DNA of 64,000 nucleotides from a virus: IMG/VR virus record IMGVR_UViG_3300022933_000005, positions 1-64,000 of that record, one strand, 5' to 3'. Shown in pieces: positions 46,735 through 55,567 of the stretch (its first letter is position 1; each line of letters starts with the position of its first letter). Made by a program: the position numbers and the translations under genes. The notes below the pieces were generated by a model that was not told where the DNA came from, did not search any database, and saw nothing but the letters and a program-made list of their open reading frames with translations.

Positions 46735-49700
46735 TTATAAATCCGTATTTGGGATGTCGACTGTACGACCTGCTTCGTTCGTGGCTTTCCGTGTTCTGCT
46801 TTGAATTGCTTCTGTTTCTTTCAATATGAAAGTCGAAATAGCTGCAGAAGAAAGCTTTTCAATCAATTCCGCAAACATCTCTGTTCGAGACCCCTTTTCC
46901 GCAGTTTGACGATCCAAAACATGCATTAAAGCATCGAGCATCTCGTCAATCTCTGTCTGTGTGACAGTCAACGAACCAGCGTTAGTGCGCTTGTCGCCGG
47001 TTTTACCCGATTCTTGACGAGCCAATGTTCGTTTCAAGGTTCGGAGGGCATCAGCTGTTTGCTGATCTTTGTCTCGTGAAGCCATATCGATTTCTTTTTG
47101 AAGAGAATCTTCGATTTTTTTAAACCATGTGGCTTCGCCCGTAATCTGAGCACGACCTTCGCGCTCTGATCGCATGCCTCGGTTGCCCGTACTGGTTTCA
47201 TTATTTTGGTTGAGGTTGAGTCTGCGTGATGGAGCTGAATACTGTGGTCGAGGATTGCCTCTACTGGGTTTAGCTCCAAGCTCTCGCAATTGGCGTTCCA
47301 GACGATCCATTTCTTCTTTGTCACCAGTTGCTCGCGCGTTACTCCAAAGGTTGCGAAGATCTCCGATCTTTTCTTCTCTGGATGTATGAGCTTGCGAACG
47401 CAAACCTTGTCGTCGTCTGGCATCTACATACTCTCGCGTTGATGTACCCGACAGCTTGCTGCTGTTTTGTCGAATGGATCGTAAACCGCTTGGAGAAAAT
47501 AGTTCGAGGTTGTTGAGTTCCATAATGTCTAGGTCGTCGCTACCCCCACCCAGAGTTCGAATTTGAGGGGTGTCTCCTTCGGAAATAAATCGATCACCCT
47601 CATAGTCGGAAAGAAGATCTTCAATATGACTCTTACGACTTAGCGCGGCAGCACGCAATTCGCCTTCAACCGGCGACAGTTCGCCAGACTCTCTGCTGAG
47701 ATAACTCTCGAACAATCCATCAAGAGCACGCAATTGGGAATGGGTCAAATCATCCGACCCTGAAACTATGTCTAAAGCTTCAGACCAAATGTCTGCGTGT
47801 TCACTTCGAACTACATCCCCACTGTTGGTCGCTCTACTGTCAGCATTAGCAAACGATGACTCTAAGTTATTAAGAACTTTTTTACGTTCTGTTTTAGCTG
47901 TTTGTGCCGTTGTTCGTTGGGGCTCTCTATCTTCGGTTTCACGCTTGCGAACACTAGCTGGGAGTATGACTCCGCCTCTTCGAGCGCGTCGCTCCGCTAT
48001 CGTTTCAAAGCGACCCTCTGAACGGTCTCTGCGAAGCTCTCTTTTTTCTATAATCTTGTCTAATTCATTGTAGATACGGTCATAGTCAATTTGCCTCATC
48101 CCGCTCTTACTTGGAGTCATTTCCGCACTGAGGAGAGCGAACTTATCTTCAGTACTCAAATCGTCCCAATCGTCGGGCTTAACTTCTTCAAACTTCTTAC
48201 CTTTAAAGCGTTCTTGTGAATCTTCCATTACATGCCCCATGGGGCGACCGCGAGTCTCTGGTTTAGCTTCGTCGGCAGTTGCCCTTTGTGGGATTTTCTG
48301 CTCCGACCTCAAGCCACGACGCGCAGGGTCGAGACTGGTGCCAGTGGTTGCTTCATCCCATCGGGACAAAAGATCATTCGACTGTCGCCGCTCCGCCGCT
48401 TGACCTGCCTCGCGACGAGCTTCGGAACGTCGTGCGATTCTCTCAACTCGACGTTGTCCTAGACGACTAAGCGCAGCATCATCCATTGCGTTCCAGCGGT
48501 CGATATCCGCCCGATCCTCTGGCCTCACATCTCTGATATCAGGAATGATGTCCTCGCCGGTAGGTTCGTCAAATAGGGCGTCGGTATCCCCCGGGAAAGC
48601 TCGAAGTGACTGAGATCCACTGCGAGATTGTCTTCTCGTGCGGCCACCTCTACTCATATTGGGTCCACCCATGTCGGCCCTACGGGCACCCCTTAACGTT
48701 TCGACAACCGGCTCACCAGCGAGTTGGGGCAGATCTACTCGCGAACGCCCCTGTTTGGTGGCGTGTGTGTATTGGCCTTCCATGATTGCCCACCGTCGGG
48801 GTGAAGCAGAGCCGTGTTCTTTTAAGTCTGCGAACATCAAATAGTCGCGACCGGGCAAATAAAGACCCCGACGTTCACCCTCTGGAGCACCTATAGCTTC
48901 CATCATTTTTGCCTGATTGGCTGGAGTTATGTCAGGATGAGCACCATTGTTGATTCTCTTATTCCCGAATCCTCTGTATTTATTGTCTGGCAGGTCGAGT
49001 TGCGACGACCTAAATTTTTGGGTTGGTGAAAGTGCAGCGAATTCGAGTATGTCGCGACCTGTTTTGGGATGCATTCGACTTTGGGTAGGCGGCGAAACTT
49101 TCTCCCACGCATGGGTGAAGTCGTGATATTGCCCTCTAGGGATTTTTACTACCCCATCTTTGTTGGCAGCAAGTTTCTGATCATATTTTGCTAAAACACC
49201 ATTTACTTTGCTGTCTTTGCTTTTGCCAATCAGTGCTTTTATATGGGAACGAAGTGAATCGATCTCATCTGGCGTTAGCTCAAGTTCAACACCCTTAGAT
49301 TCGACGGGCAAACGAACAAAACTTTTACGTCCACCTTCCCAACTATGAATTGCCGCAGAAATCAAATGCTTTCTTCGTTCTGAATCCAACTGCATGAAAC
49401 GTTGTTTCATCTCAGCATATTCAGCGTCGAATCGTCCCACCTCGTCCATCTGGGCCTCTAGAACATCTAGTTTTTTATCCAGATCTTCAATTCGGTCTTT
49501 ACGTTCCTTAACCGACATATTTCTAATAGCTTGTGATGGAAGCTGCGCCTTCAGTGCGTCCCATTCAATATTTTCTGTTCGGGTACCGGGTCCTCGCGGA
49601 TTTACTGCGGCTGGACCTGCTCCAGTGCGTGCAGTAGCTCCTCGGCCCCCGCGTATCGGCGTTCCCTCTCTCGGCCCGGTAGGTTTGCGAGTACCATATT

Positions 49701-51870
49701 TATAAGTGTTGGATCGCACACTGCCCGCTCGTTCATCTTCAGCAATCTGGCTAAATACTTCGTTCGTATATTCTTCATGTGAGGGCAGGCCCAACATTTC
49801 GTTGAGGTCATCACTTCTTGCGTACTTCAACGTGGAGTCGTCGCCGGGCACATAGCCCTCTGGCTCATCAGCCCCACCGTGATACATGGGTATTTGTCGA
49901 GAACGGTCTTTGAGCATCTCTTGCACATTCTCTGATGCATCTAACGTCTCGCCCACCTTTTTGAGCTCTTCGTTTCCATACCGATGCAAAGGCTCTCCGG
50001 GACCAGTTGGTCCTTCCGAATCAGCGTATTTCTCTTTTCTAAACCACTCCGTTCTTCGCCCGAGGCCAAAACCGTCAAATGGAACCCAATTGCCGTGGCT
50101 ACCACCTTCACCCGATTCGAGAGCGTCGGCATCTCGAAGAACGTCACCTGTACCGGAACGCATATAGAACGGCTGGGTAGTTCCGTCAGCTAATTCGACA
50201 AGAAGTATCGGGCGTTTGTTTAGTTCAGTATCAGTGTGCATCAAGAGGGTTTCACTGATCTGAAAATCTCCCTCTCTGAGCGTCGGCGTGAGGCGATGGT
50301 CCCTAGTCTCTGAGCGCATGCCAGCGGCACGCTCCACCCTGCGATTCTGGACAGTTCGTTTACCCGGACGAGTTCGATTCGGATTACGACGAGGCTTCCG
50401 TGCCTCTCTGACGTGGGCACTGTCATCTGGGTAATCAGGGGGTTTGATTCTGGTTTTTGGTTCGCCGGGCCAGTTTGTGTTGATACCGGGAATAGATGGA
50501 CGCTGGAAAGGCGTACCTTCTTGAACTATTCCGTCGCCATCACCATCCCAAGCTTTTGGGTCGAACGCTGCGGTGAGGGCTCTCCCAGCCCTACGGCCTT
50601 TTCCCAAGCCACCACCTCGCCCCAGTCTTCCACCTAGGGCCTTCACAGCCGTATCTGCTGCGTCCTCAAATCCGGACGGATAATCACTACACAACAGCCC
50701 ATCGACACTAGGGGTCACTGTGACTCTGTAATAATCGAAAATTGGTTGAAGCATGTCTTTGAACTCAAACATGTTGTCCAATGTGCAGGAAATAAGATAA
50801 TCAGATTTAGCTTCTTCTGTTGTTTCTTTTCCCTGAATTGGGCTGACATGATGATTCGGCTTATGGCTCATTGGGCCGATGGGCGGCATGTTCGGTTGAA
50901 CCGGGGAATAAACCGTTTGTGGTTTAACTCGTGCTGGTTTGCCAAACATGTATCTGCCGTCGCTGGCCTTGTGGTATCCCATTCGATACATGCGGTTAGT
51001 CCCATCCACCATCTTGCGGAGGAACACCACCATGTTCTCGGTGGCCTCAACGATCTTGATCGGTACCTTTGTTCGTGAGTGAATTTCTTGAGCCAGTTCC
51101 ATGCGAGCTTCCATGTCAATGGGACCAGCCTCACCACGAGACCAAATGTCTCTATCGGCGTGGTGGGAATCGCTATCTGGTTTCTTAGGCATTGGAATAA
51201 CGATCATTTGCATGGGAACTCGTCCCATCATCTGACCCTTTTCGAAAATGAAAGCTTCCTCTTCTTCTGCCTGAATATCTGGTTCTGAAGCAATGTGGTT
51301 CTTTGTCCCACATTCACAACCACCAATTCCACAGGCACCGTATTCTCCGTCCTTGACAGAAATCGTGCCTGTCAGTTGGTTGGCACCATGCAGCACAGGG
51401 CTTACTTCATAAAGTTCAACCTCTTTGAGCAAGTTGGCCTGCTTGACCGGATCGAAAGTGGCTTGAAGGGTCTTATAGCCGATTGACCATTCCTGTTCTT
51501 CTCCGAAGAAGGCGACGTTAGCGAATGCCTCTCGCCCTTTTTCTGCACCCAGATTGAACTGGACTTTTGCAAACAAACCGCCGATTCCAGCACTCTTCAT
51601 TTTTTCTGGAAGTCGTGGGTCCGAGTTAGCGACTTCGTAGATCTCTAAAACTTTTCCAATGGGGTCGTTCCAGCTATGTCCCCAAACCACTCTGGGCTTT
51701 CTTCTTTTTAGGCTCTCATTGAAGGCGCCGGGAAGAACGATGTCGCCAACACTGTCTTTGTTGCCTATGCCAGAAACAAAACATTCGACAATCCCTTGGG
51801 CATTGTCAACACTGATCTGAGCGCCGTTTCGGGCTTTAAATTGAATGTCATCAAGCAGTTCGTTTGGCAT
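46735..51870 (-). CDS. prohead protease fused to a giant C-terminal extension (1711 aa)
   Basis: I start it at ATG 51870, which has GGAGG nine bases upstream. Residues 1-170 are an HK97-type prohead protease (S78-like): GIVECFVSGIGNKDSVGDIV, VVWGHSW with His65, IGKVLEIYE, EWSIGY with Ser129, and ELYEVSPV with Glu154. Normal family length is 180-250 aa; here about 1,500 residues follow. They include CGIGGCEC, a DxDxDG cassette from Phe436, six G[ML]RS-type sites, PMYHGGADEPEG, and GLYLPGRDYLMFADLKEHG. No frameshift or stop separates the protease. The tail may be a cargo or effector polypeptide cleaved by its own protease. Confidence 0.8.
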   Translation of the reverse strand: MPNELLDDIQFKARNGAQISVDNAQGIVECFVSGIGNKDSVGDIVLPGAFNESLKRRKPRVVWGHSWNDPIGKVLEIYEVANSDPRLPEKMKSAGIGGLFAKVQFNLGAEKGREAFANVAFFGEEQEWSIGYKTLQATFDPVKQANLLKEVELYEVSPVLHGANQLTGTISVKDGEYGACGIGGCECGTKNHIASEPDIQAEEEEAFIFEKGQMMGRVPMQMIVIPMPKKPDSDSHHADRDIWSRGEAGPIDMEARMELAQEIHSRTKVPIKIVEATENMVVFLRKMVDGTNRMYRMGYHKASDGRYMFGKPARVKPQTVYSPVQPNMPPIGPMSHKPNHHVSPIQGKETTEEAKSDYLISCTLDNMFEFKDMLQPIFDYYRVTVTPSVDGLLCSDYPSGFEDAADTAVKALGGRLGRGGGLGKGRRAGRALTAAFDPKAWDGDGDGIVQEGTPFQRPSIPGINTNWPGEPKTRIKPPDYPDDSAHVREARKPRRNPNRTRPGKRTVQNRRVERAAGMRSETRDHRLTPTLREGDFQISETLLMHTDTELNKRPILLVELADGTTQPFYMRSGTGDVLRDADALESGEGGSHGNWVPFDGFGLGRRTEWFRKEKYADSEGPTGPGEPLHRYGNEELKKVGETLDASENVQEMLKDRSRQIPMYHGGADEPEGYVPGDDSTLKYARSDDLNEMLGLPSHEEYTNEVFSQIAEDERAGSVRSNTYKYGTRKPTGPREGTPIRGGRGATARTGAGPAAVNPRGPGTRTENIEWDALKAQLPSQAIRNMSVKERKDRIEDLDKKLDVLEAQMDEVGRFDAEYAEMKQRFMQLDSERRKHLISAAIHSWEGGRKSFVRLPVESKGVELELTPDEIDSLRSHIKALIGKSKDSKVNGVLAKYDQKLAANKDGVVKIPRGQYHDFTHAWEKVSPPTQSRMHPKTGRDILEFAALSPTQKFRSSQLDLPDNKYRGFGNKRINNGAHPDITPANQAKMMEAIGAPEGERRGLYLPGRDYLMFADLKEHGSASPRRWAIMEGQYTHATKQGRSRVDLPQLAGEPVVETLRGARRADMGGPNMSRGGRTRRQSRSGSQSLRAFPGDTDALFDEPTGEDIIPDIRDVRPEDRADIDRWNAMDDAALSRLGQRRVERIARRSEARREAGQAAERRQSNDLLSRWDEATTGTSLDPARRGLRSEQKIPQRATADEAKPETRGRPMGHVMEDSQERFKGKKFEEVKPDDWDDLSTEDKFALLSAEMTPSKSGMRQIDYDRIYNELDKIIEKRELRRDRSEGRFETIAERRARRGGVILPASVRKRETEDREPQRTTAQTAKTERKKVLNNLESSFANADSRATNSGDVVRSEHADIWSEALDIVSGSDDLTHSQLRALDGLFESYLSRESGELSPVEGELRAAALSRKSHIEDLLSDYEGDRFISEGDTPQIRTLGGGSDDLDIMELNNLELFSPSGLRSIRQNSSKLSGTSTREYVDARRRQGLRSQAHTSREEKIGDLRNLWSNARATGDKEEMDRLERQLRELGAKPSRGNPRPQYSAPSRRLNLNQNNETSTGNRGMRSEREGRAQITGEATWFKKIEDSLQKEIDMASRDKDQQTADALRTLKRTLARQESGKTGDKRTNAGSLTVTQTEIDEMLDALMHVLDRQTAEKGSRTEMFAELIEKLSSAAISTFILKETEAIQSRTRKATNEAGRTVDIPNTDL
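50455..50565 (-). repeat. Excalibur-like cassette, copy in the protease-fusion protein
   Basis: FDPKAWDGDGDGIVQEGT then RPSIPGINTNWPG, nearly identical to the copies at 26923 and 31048. Confidence 0.78.
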
Positions 51871-51944
51871 ATTGAAACCTCCGTCAATACATAATAAGCG
51901 ACAGAAAGCTTCTACCGTGTAAGTAACAAGCATAAGAACTGCAG

Positions 51945-51968
51945 TTTCCGTAAACTATTTTACGGAAA
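51945..51968 (-). other. perfect 10-bp stem-loop between portal and protease-fusion genes
   Basis: TTTCCGTAAA (51945-51954), four-base loop, TTTACGGAAA (51959-51968), directly after the portal stop (51969-51971). No U-tract follows, so it is not a standard terminator. It lies in the 98-base gap 51871-51968 and may modulate the ratio of portal to the downstream giant genes. Confidence 0.55.
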
Positions 51969-53969
51969 TTAACTGATTGGGAAAACCCAAGCCCTTCGAG
52001 CCTCATCCTCAGCCAAAGCCGCTGGTGCTTTTGCAAGAAGGCTGGCAAATACGCTGACTAGCTCACCCTTAACCGCCGCATGACGGCGATCTTCGTCCTG
52101 TAATGTCATACAGGTGGTGATCTTTTGATTAATAATCTGCTCTGTATCTAAATTAATTGATTTAATACGATCCATTTGAGCATTCAGTTGAACCTGAACA
52201 TCTTCTCCAGATGGCGGTTCGTACTCATCAGATTCATTGGACTGCTTTTCTTGAGAGTCTTTAATAATTGAGTTCAAAACGGGTCGGATGTCTTCATCCA
52301 TCTGTCGATCCCATGTACCGAGAGTCATAATATTTTTGATATCCAAGGTGCCTTCGGTTAGAAGCGTGCGCGCTTTTCGTCCAGCAGCTTTTTCTAAAAT
52401 AACTCGTTGCTGTCTCTCGAACAGACGTTCGAAGCTGCGGTCGAGAATGCCCGTCCAACGCTCGTAGTCCACACCCAGATCGTCCTCTTTGGTCTCAATG
52501 TCGAATGGTTCACCCGAGAGTTGTCCCATATTGGGAGCAGCTTCGGCAGGTGGTCCAGCAGCCGGTGGGCTTTCTTGTTCTTGAGCCAAAGAACCTTGCA
52601 TGGTGTTCGGGTCAAGGGGTTGTTCACCCGGTTGCGGACCTTCCGCTCCCGGCGTTGGCATCCCGGGCTGAGGTGGCATCATGCCCGGTTGCCCGCCCAT
52701 CATTGCGTTGGGCTGCTCCATTTCCTTCTCAGTATTTGCGACAGGCGTCAAATTCGGGTTCATAAGTAATGAATCTGCAAGGTCAGATTTAACTGTCTCT
52801 TTGCCTGTCATGTCACGATATTCGTTGATGCTTATCAACCCGTTCTGGAGTTCATCCATCAAGTAACGATCGCGTTCTTGTTTATAAATAATTAGGTTGG
52901 GAACCGTTGAGGTGTCGAAGTCGATGTAATGAATAGGGTCAATTTCATCCAAGGCACGAGCTATTGGTTCGAGGTGGGGGAGCATTGTCTCCATCCAGAA
53001 AACACGAATCTCTTCTCCCGCGTTACTGAACGTTCTTCCCGAAGCGTTACCTATAACGGTCTCAGGAACTCCGAAGGCAGCAAAGATTTCTTCTTTGGTG
53101 ATGGTTCTCATTTGGATGTAGGCAGCATCGCGAGGACTCGATGAGGTATCGACAAAATCAACCCCGTCATCTGCTGCTACTACGGTGGTTGAACCAACGC
53201 GACCGAGATTGCCCCTAAATCGTGATCTCAATTCGTTCTTGTCGTCATCGTCGATTTCGCCACGGAGAACCAATAGGCCCCCGGGTCGGCCATCGTTAAG
53301 AAGGAAGTTGCGGTTGTATAGCTTCGCAAGGTTTTCGATTTCTATAGCAACGCCCGCAGACTCCATCGGGGTCATCGACAGGTAGGGATCTAAGGGGTGT
53401 GGTCTCCGAACCCAAACAACATCTTCTGGCTTAAGACGTACTTTCTTTCCGTCGGGCATGGCGACTTCATAACCAGACACAAATGTTTTTGGATGAGGCA
53501 CTGGTGCGGTGTGTTGAGGGGGAAGCAAATTAAGCCCAATAATTCTTCCGTCTCTAGAACGCACTTTCTCTATAAAGGCACCACGGCTACTCATCAGCAG
53601 TTGGGCTGAAAGCCGATATCTGAATATAAATGAATTTTCACCAATATTAGATTTAGTATTCAAGATATCTAATATTGTGCTTTCCCTCATGACGGAAGAG
53701 CTTGTAACTAGTTTTCCATCTGGAGCATTGCCCTCACGAAGAATAACCGGAAGGCGTGCTTGGTTACCAGCGATCACATCCACACAGCGGGCCACCCATG
53801 TGACCTTCTGCATGCCTTCTCGGTACGCCCGTTCAATATCCCAAGGGTCGAAGTAAGGTTGCCCAGCAAGTGTCGGGTTTGTGGCTATGGGCGCGCCGGG
53901 TCCCACAGCGGCATGTTTCCGCTGTTCTGATCCGTCAATAGATTTGTTATTAGTAGAGTTCCACGCCAT
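51969..53969 (-). CDS. portal protein, HK97-like, with long C-terminal extension (666 aa)
   Basis: Phage portal (HK97 gp3-like, Pfam Phage_portal) signature: WVARCVDVIAGNQARLP, the SNIGENSFIFRYRLSAQLLMS region, NLLPPQHTAPV, EDVVWVRRPHPLDPYLSMTP, NRNFLLNDGRPGGLL, and TKEEIFAAFGVPETVIGN with the crown region after it. Residues about 420-490 are Pro/Gly/Met-rich and disordered. The last 150 residues form a helical domain absent from minimal portals. It makes the dodecameric DNA gateway at the capsid vertex. It follows the small membrane gene by two bases. Confidence 0.92.
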   Translation of the reverse strand: MAWNSTNNKSIDGSEQRKHAAVGPGAPIATNPTLAGQPYFDPWDIERAYREGMQKVTWVARCVDVIAGNQARLPVILREGNAPDGKLVTSSSVMRESTILDILNTKSNIGENSFIFRYRLSAQLLMSSRGAFIEKVRSRDGRIIGLNLLPPQHTAPVPHPKTFVSGYEVAMPDGKKVRLKPEDVVWVRRPHPLDPYLSMTPMESAGVAIEIENLAKLYNRNFLLNDGRPGGLLVLRGEIDDDDKNELRSRFRGNLGRVGSTTVVAADDGVDFVDTSSSPRDAAYIQMRTITKEEIFAAFGVPETVIGNASGRTFSNAGEEIRVFWMETMLPHLEPIARALDEIDPIHYIDFDTSTVPNLIIYKQERDRYLMDELQNGLISINEYRDMTGKETVKSDLADSLLMNPNLTPVANTEKEMEQPNAMMGGQPGMMPPQPGMPTPGAEGPQPGEQPLDPNTMQGSLAQEQESPPAAGPPAEAAPNMGQLSGEPFDIETKEDDLGVDYERWTGILDRSFERLFERQQRVILEKAAGRKARTLLTEGTLDIKNIMTLGTWDRQMDEDIRPVLNSIIKDSQEKQSNESDEYEPPSGEDVQVQLNAQMDRIKSINLDTEQIINQKITTCMTLQDEDRRHAAVKGELVSVFASLLAKAPAALAEDEARRAWVFPIS

Positions 53970-53971
53970 CG

Positions 53972-54148
53972 TTACTCAAGACCCAGTAGAAATCCGAATA
54001 TGCCACAAGCTAGACCCCCAACTATAAGGCCCAACGGCGGATATACCATCGCTGCACCGATGCCTGTAAGTATGATAAATGATACCATTAGAGCGTTTGC
54101 TATTATTCCCCGCTCTTGCAGGCTTTGTATTTTCATCCAAATATTCAT
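53972..54148 (-). CDS. small two-helix membrane protein before portal (58 aa)
   Basis: I start it at ATG 54148 (MNIWMKIQSL), with AAGAGGGC upstream; the longer frame has no better site. Two hydrophobic stretches (IANALMVSFIILTGIGAAMV and LGLIVGGLACGIFGFLLGLE) separated by YPP. First gene of the late minus operon, divergent from terL. It may be a holin-like or head-membrane-associated protein; no specific match. Confidence 0.55.
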   Translation of the reverse strand: MNIWMKIQSLQERGIIANALMVSFIILTGIGAAMVYPPLGLIVGGLACGIFGFLLGLE

Positions 54149-54183
54149 GTGCCCTCTTACAATAGTCAAGAACAGGCTGCACT

Positions 54184-54212
54184 TTGTCGCCTATTCTAGA
54201 ATAGGCTAAGAC
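54184..54212 (+). promoter_or_regulatory. terL promoter with 18-bp palindromic operator
   Basis: TTGTCG (54184-54189), 17-base spacer, TAAGAC (54207-54212). The perfect palindrome GCCTATTCTAGAATAGGC (54189-54206) fills the spacer exactly. It lies between the divergent late operon and terL (start 54227), so a dimeric regulator here could switch both directions. Confidence 0.5.
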
Positions 54213-54226
54213 TGTGAGGTGATGGA

Positions 54227-55534
54227 GTGACTACGGATTGGAATAAGGTACTCGATTACCTAGAGCCGCGCGAATCACCTCACTGCCCAGAGGACGCGTC
54301 TCTTACCCAAAAAGTTTTCTTACGCACTTATTCGTTGGAAGCTCTCTTCGGTGGTGCGGCGGGTGGCGGAAAAAGTTCCGCCCTCTTGATGGCAGCACTT
54401 CAATATGTTGACGTGCCACAGTATTCGGCCATCCTGTTTCGTCGCACCTACGCCGACCTTGCTCTGCCGGGAGCGATCATGGATCGTTTCCAAATGTGGA
54501 CAGGTCCGGAAGAAGATGTGAAGTGGAACGCCAATACCTACACGGCAACTTTTCCCTCTGGTGCCCGAATCTCATTTGGTTACCTAAATAACAGTCAGGA
54601 TTATTTGCGATACAAGGGTGCGGAGTTCCAGTTCATCGGGATGGACGAGGTCACCGAAATCCGGGAAGCCGACTACCGATACCTATTCTCTCGCTTGCGT
54701 CGTCCGGCATCGGGTCCACTCTCAAAGGTTCCTCTACGGATGAGGTGTGCCTCCAACCCCGCGCCTAACTGGGTTAGACAGCGTTTCATTATCGAGGGTC
54801 AAAATGAGGGACGAATTTTCGTTCCTAGTTTTTTGGACGACAACCCGGGCATTGACGCTGATTCGTATCGACAATCGCTGCAAGCTCTGGACCCCGTGGA
54901 ACGCAGGCGACTCGAAGAAGGCGACTGGTGGTCTACCACTTTAGGTTCTCTGTTCGATAGGGAATCAGTTGTCCTGTTGGATCAGAACGAAATCCCAGAG
55001 CTGACCTCAATGGCAAAGGCCGTGCGTTTTTGGGACTTGGCTGCTACTGAACCGTCCTCAACCAACCCTGATCCAGACTGGACAGTCGGAACCCTCATGA
55101 TGTTCGACCAAGGAATTGCTTACATTTTGGATGTGAAACGTGCAAGGGTCAAAGGGGAAAAAGTGGAGCAACTAATCGCCCAAACCGCTTACGAAGATGG
55201 GCATGGGGTTCCAATCAGGATGGAACAAGAACCGGGCTCCTCTGGAAAAGCCCTTGTAGATCAGTACGCTCGCTACATCGTGCCCGGCTACGATTTCATT
55301 GGCATGCGTGCCACCGGAGACAAGGTCACTCGTGCCCGTCCATTTGCTGCCGCCCTTGCTAACGGCAACGTCAGGGCGGTGCGTGGGCCATGGTTAACCG
55401 ACTGGCTTGACGAATTATCCAGTTTCCCCGAAGCCTGCAATCACGACGATCAGGTGGACTCGGCCACGGGAGCTTTCACACACTTAGCCGGATTGGGGTT
55501 GCCTCAGCGCAAACGAGTTGCTATCGTTGTCTGA
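54227..55534 (+). CDS. terL: terminase large subunit
   Basis: 435 aa. ATPase: Walker A GGAAGGGKS (42-50), FRRTYADL, Walker B FIGMDE (136-141), and the coupling motif in CASNPAP. C-terminal RNase H-like nuclease: RFWDLAATE (first Asp), then NHDDQVDS (Asp pair near 415). It packages and cuts concatemeric DNA at the portal. GTG start with GAGGTGATGGA upstream. It heads the + operon of recombination genes and is divergent from the portal, an unusual split of the packaging genes. Confidence 0.93.
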   Translation: MTTDWNKVLDYLEPRESPHCPEDASLTQKVFLRTYSLEALFGGAAGGGKSSALLMAALQYVDVPQYSAILFRRTYADLALPGAIMDRFQMWTGPEEDVKWNANTYTATFPSGARISFGYLNNSQDYLRYKGAEFQFIGMDEVTEIREADYRYLFSRLRRPASGPLSKVPLRMRCASNPAPNWVRQRFIIEGQNEGRIFVPSFLDDNPGIDADSYRQSLQALDPVERRRLEEGDWWSTTLGSLFDRESVVLLDQNEIPELTSMAKAVRFWDLAATEPSSTNPDPDWTVGTLMMFDQGIAYILDVKRARVKGEKVEQLIAQTAYEDGHGVPIRMEQEPGSSGKALVDQYARYIVPGYDFIGMRATGDKVTRARPFAAALANGNVRAVRGPWLTDWLDELSSFPEACNHDDQVDSATGAFTHLAGLGLPQRKRVAIVV

Positions 55535-55567
55535 GTAATACAGAAACCCCTACTAACCGGAGTTGCT

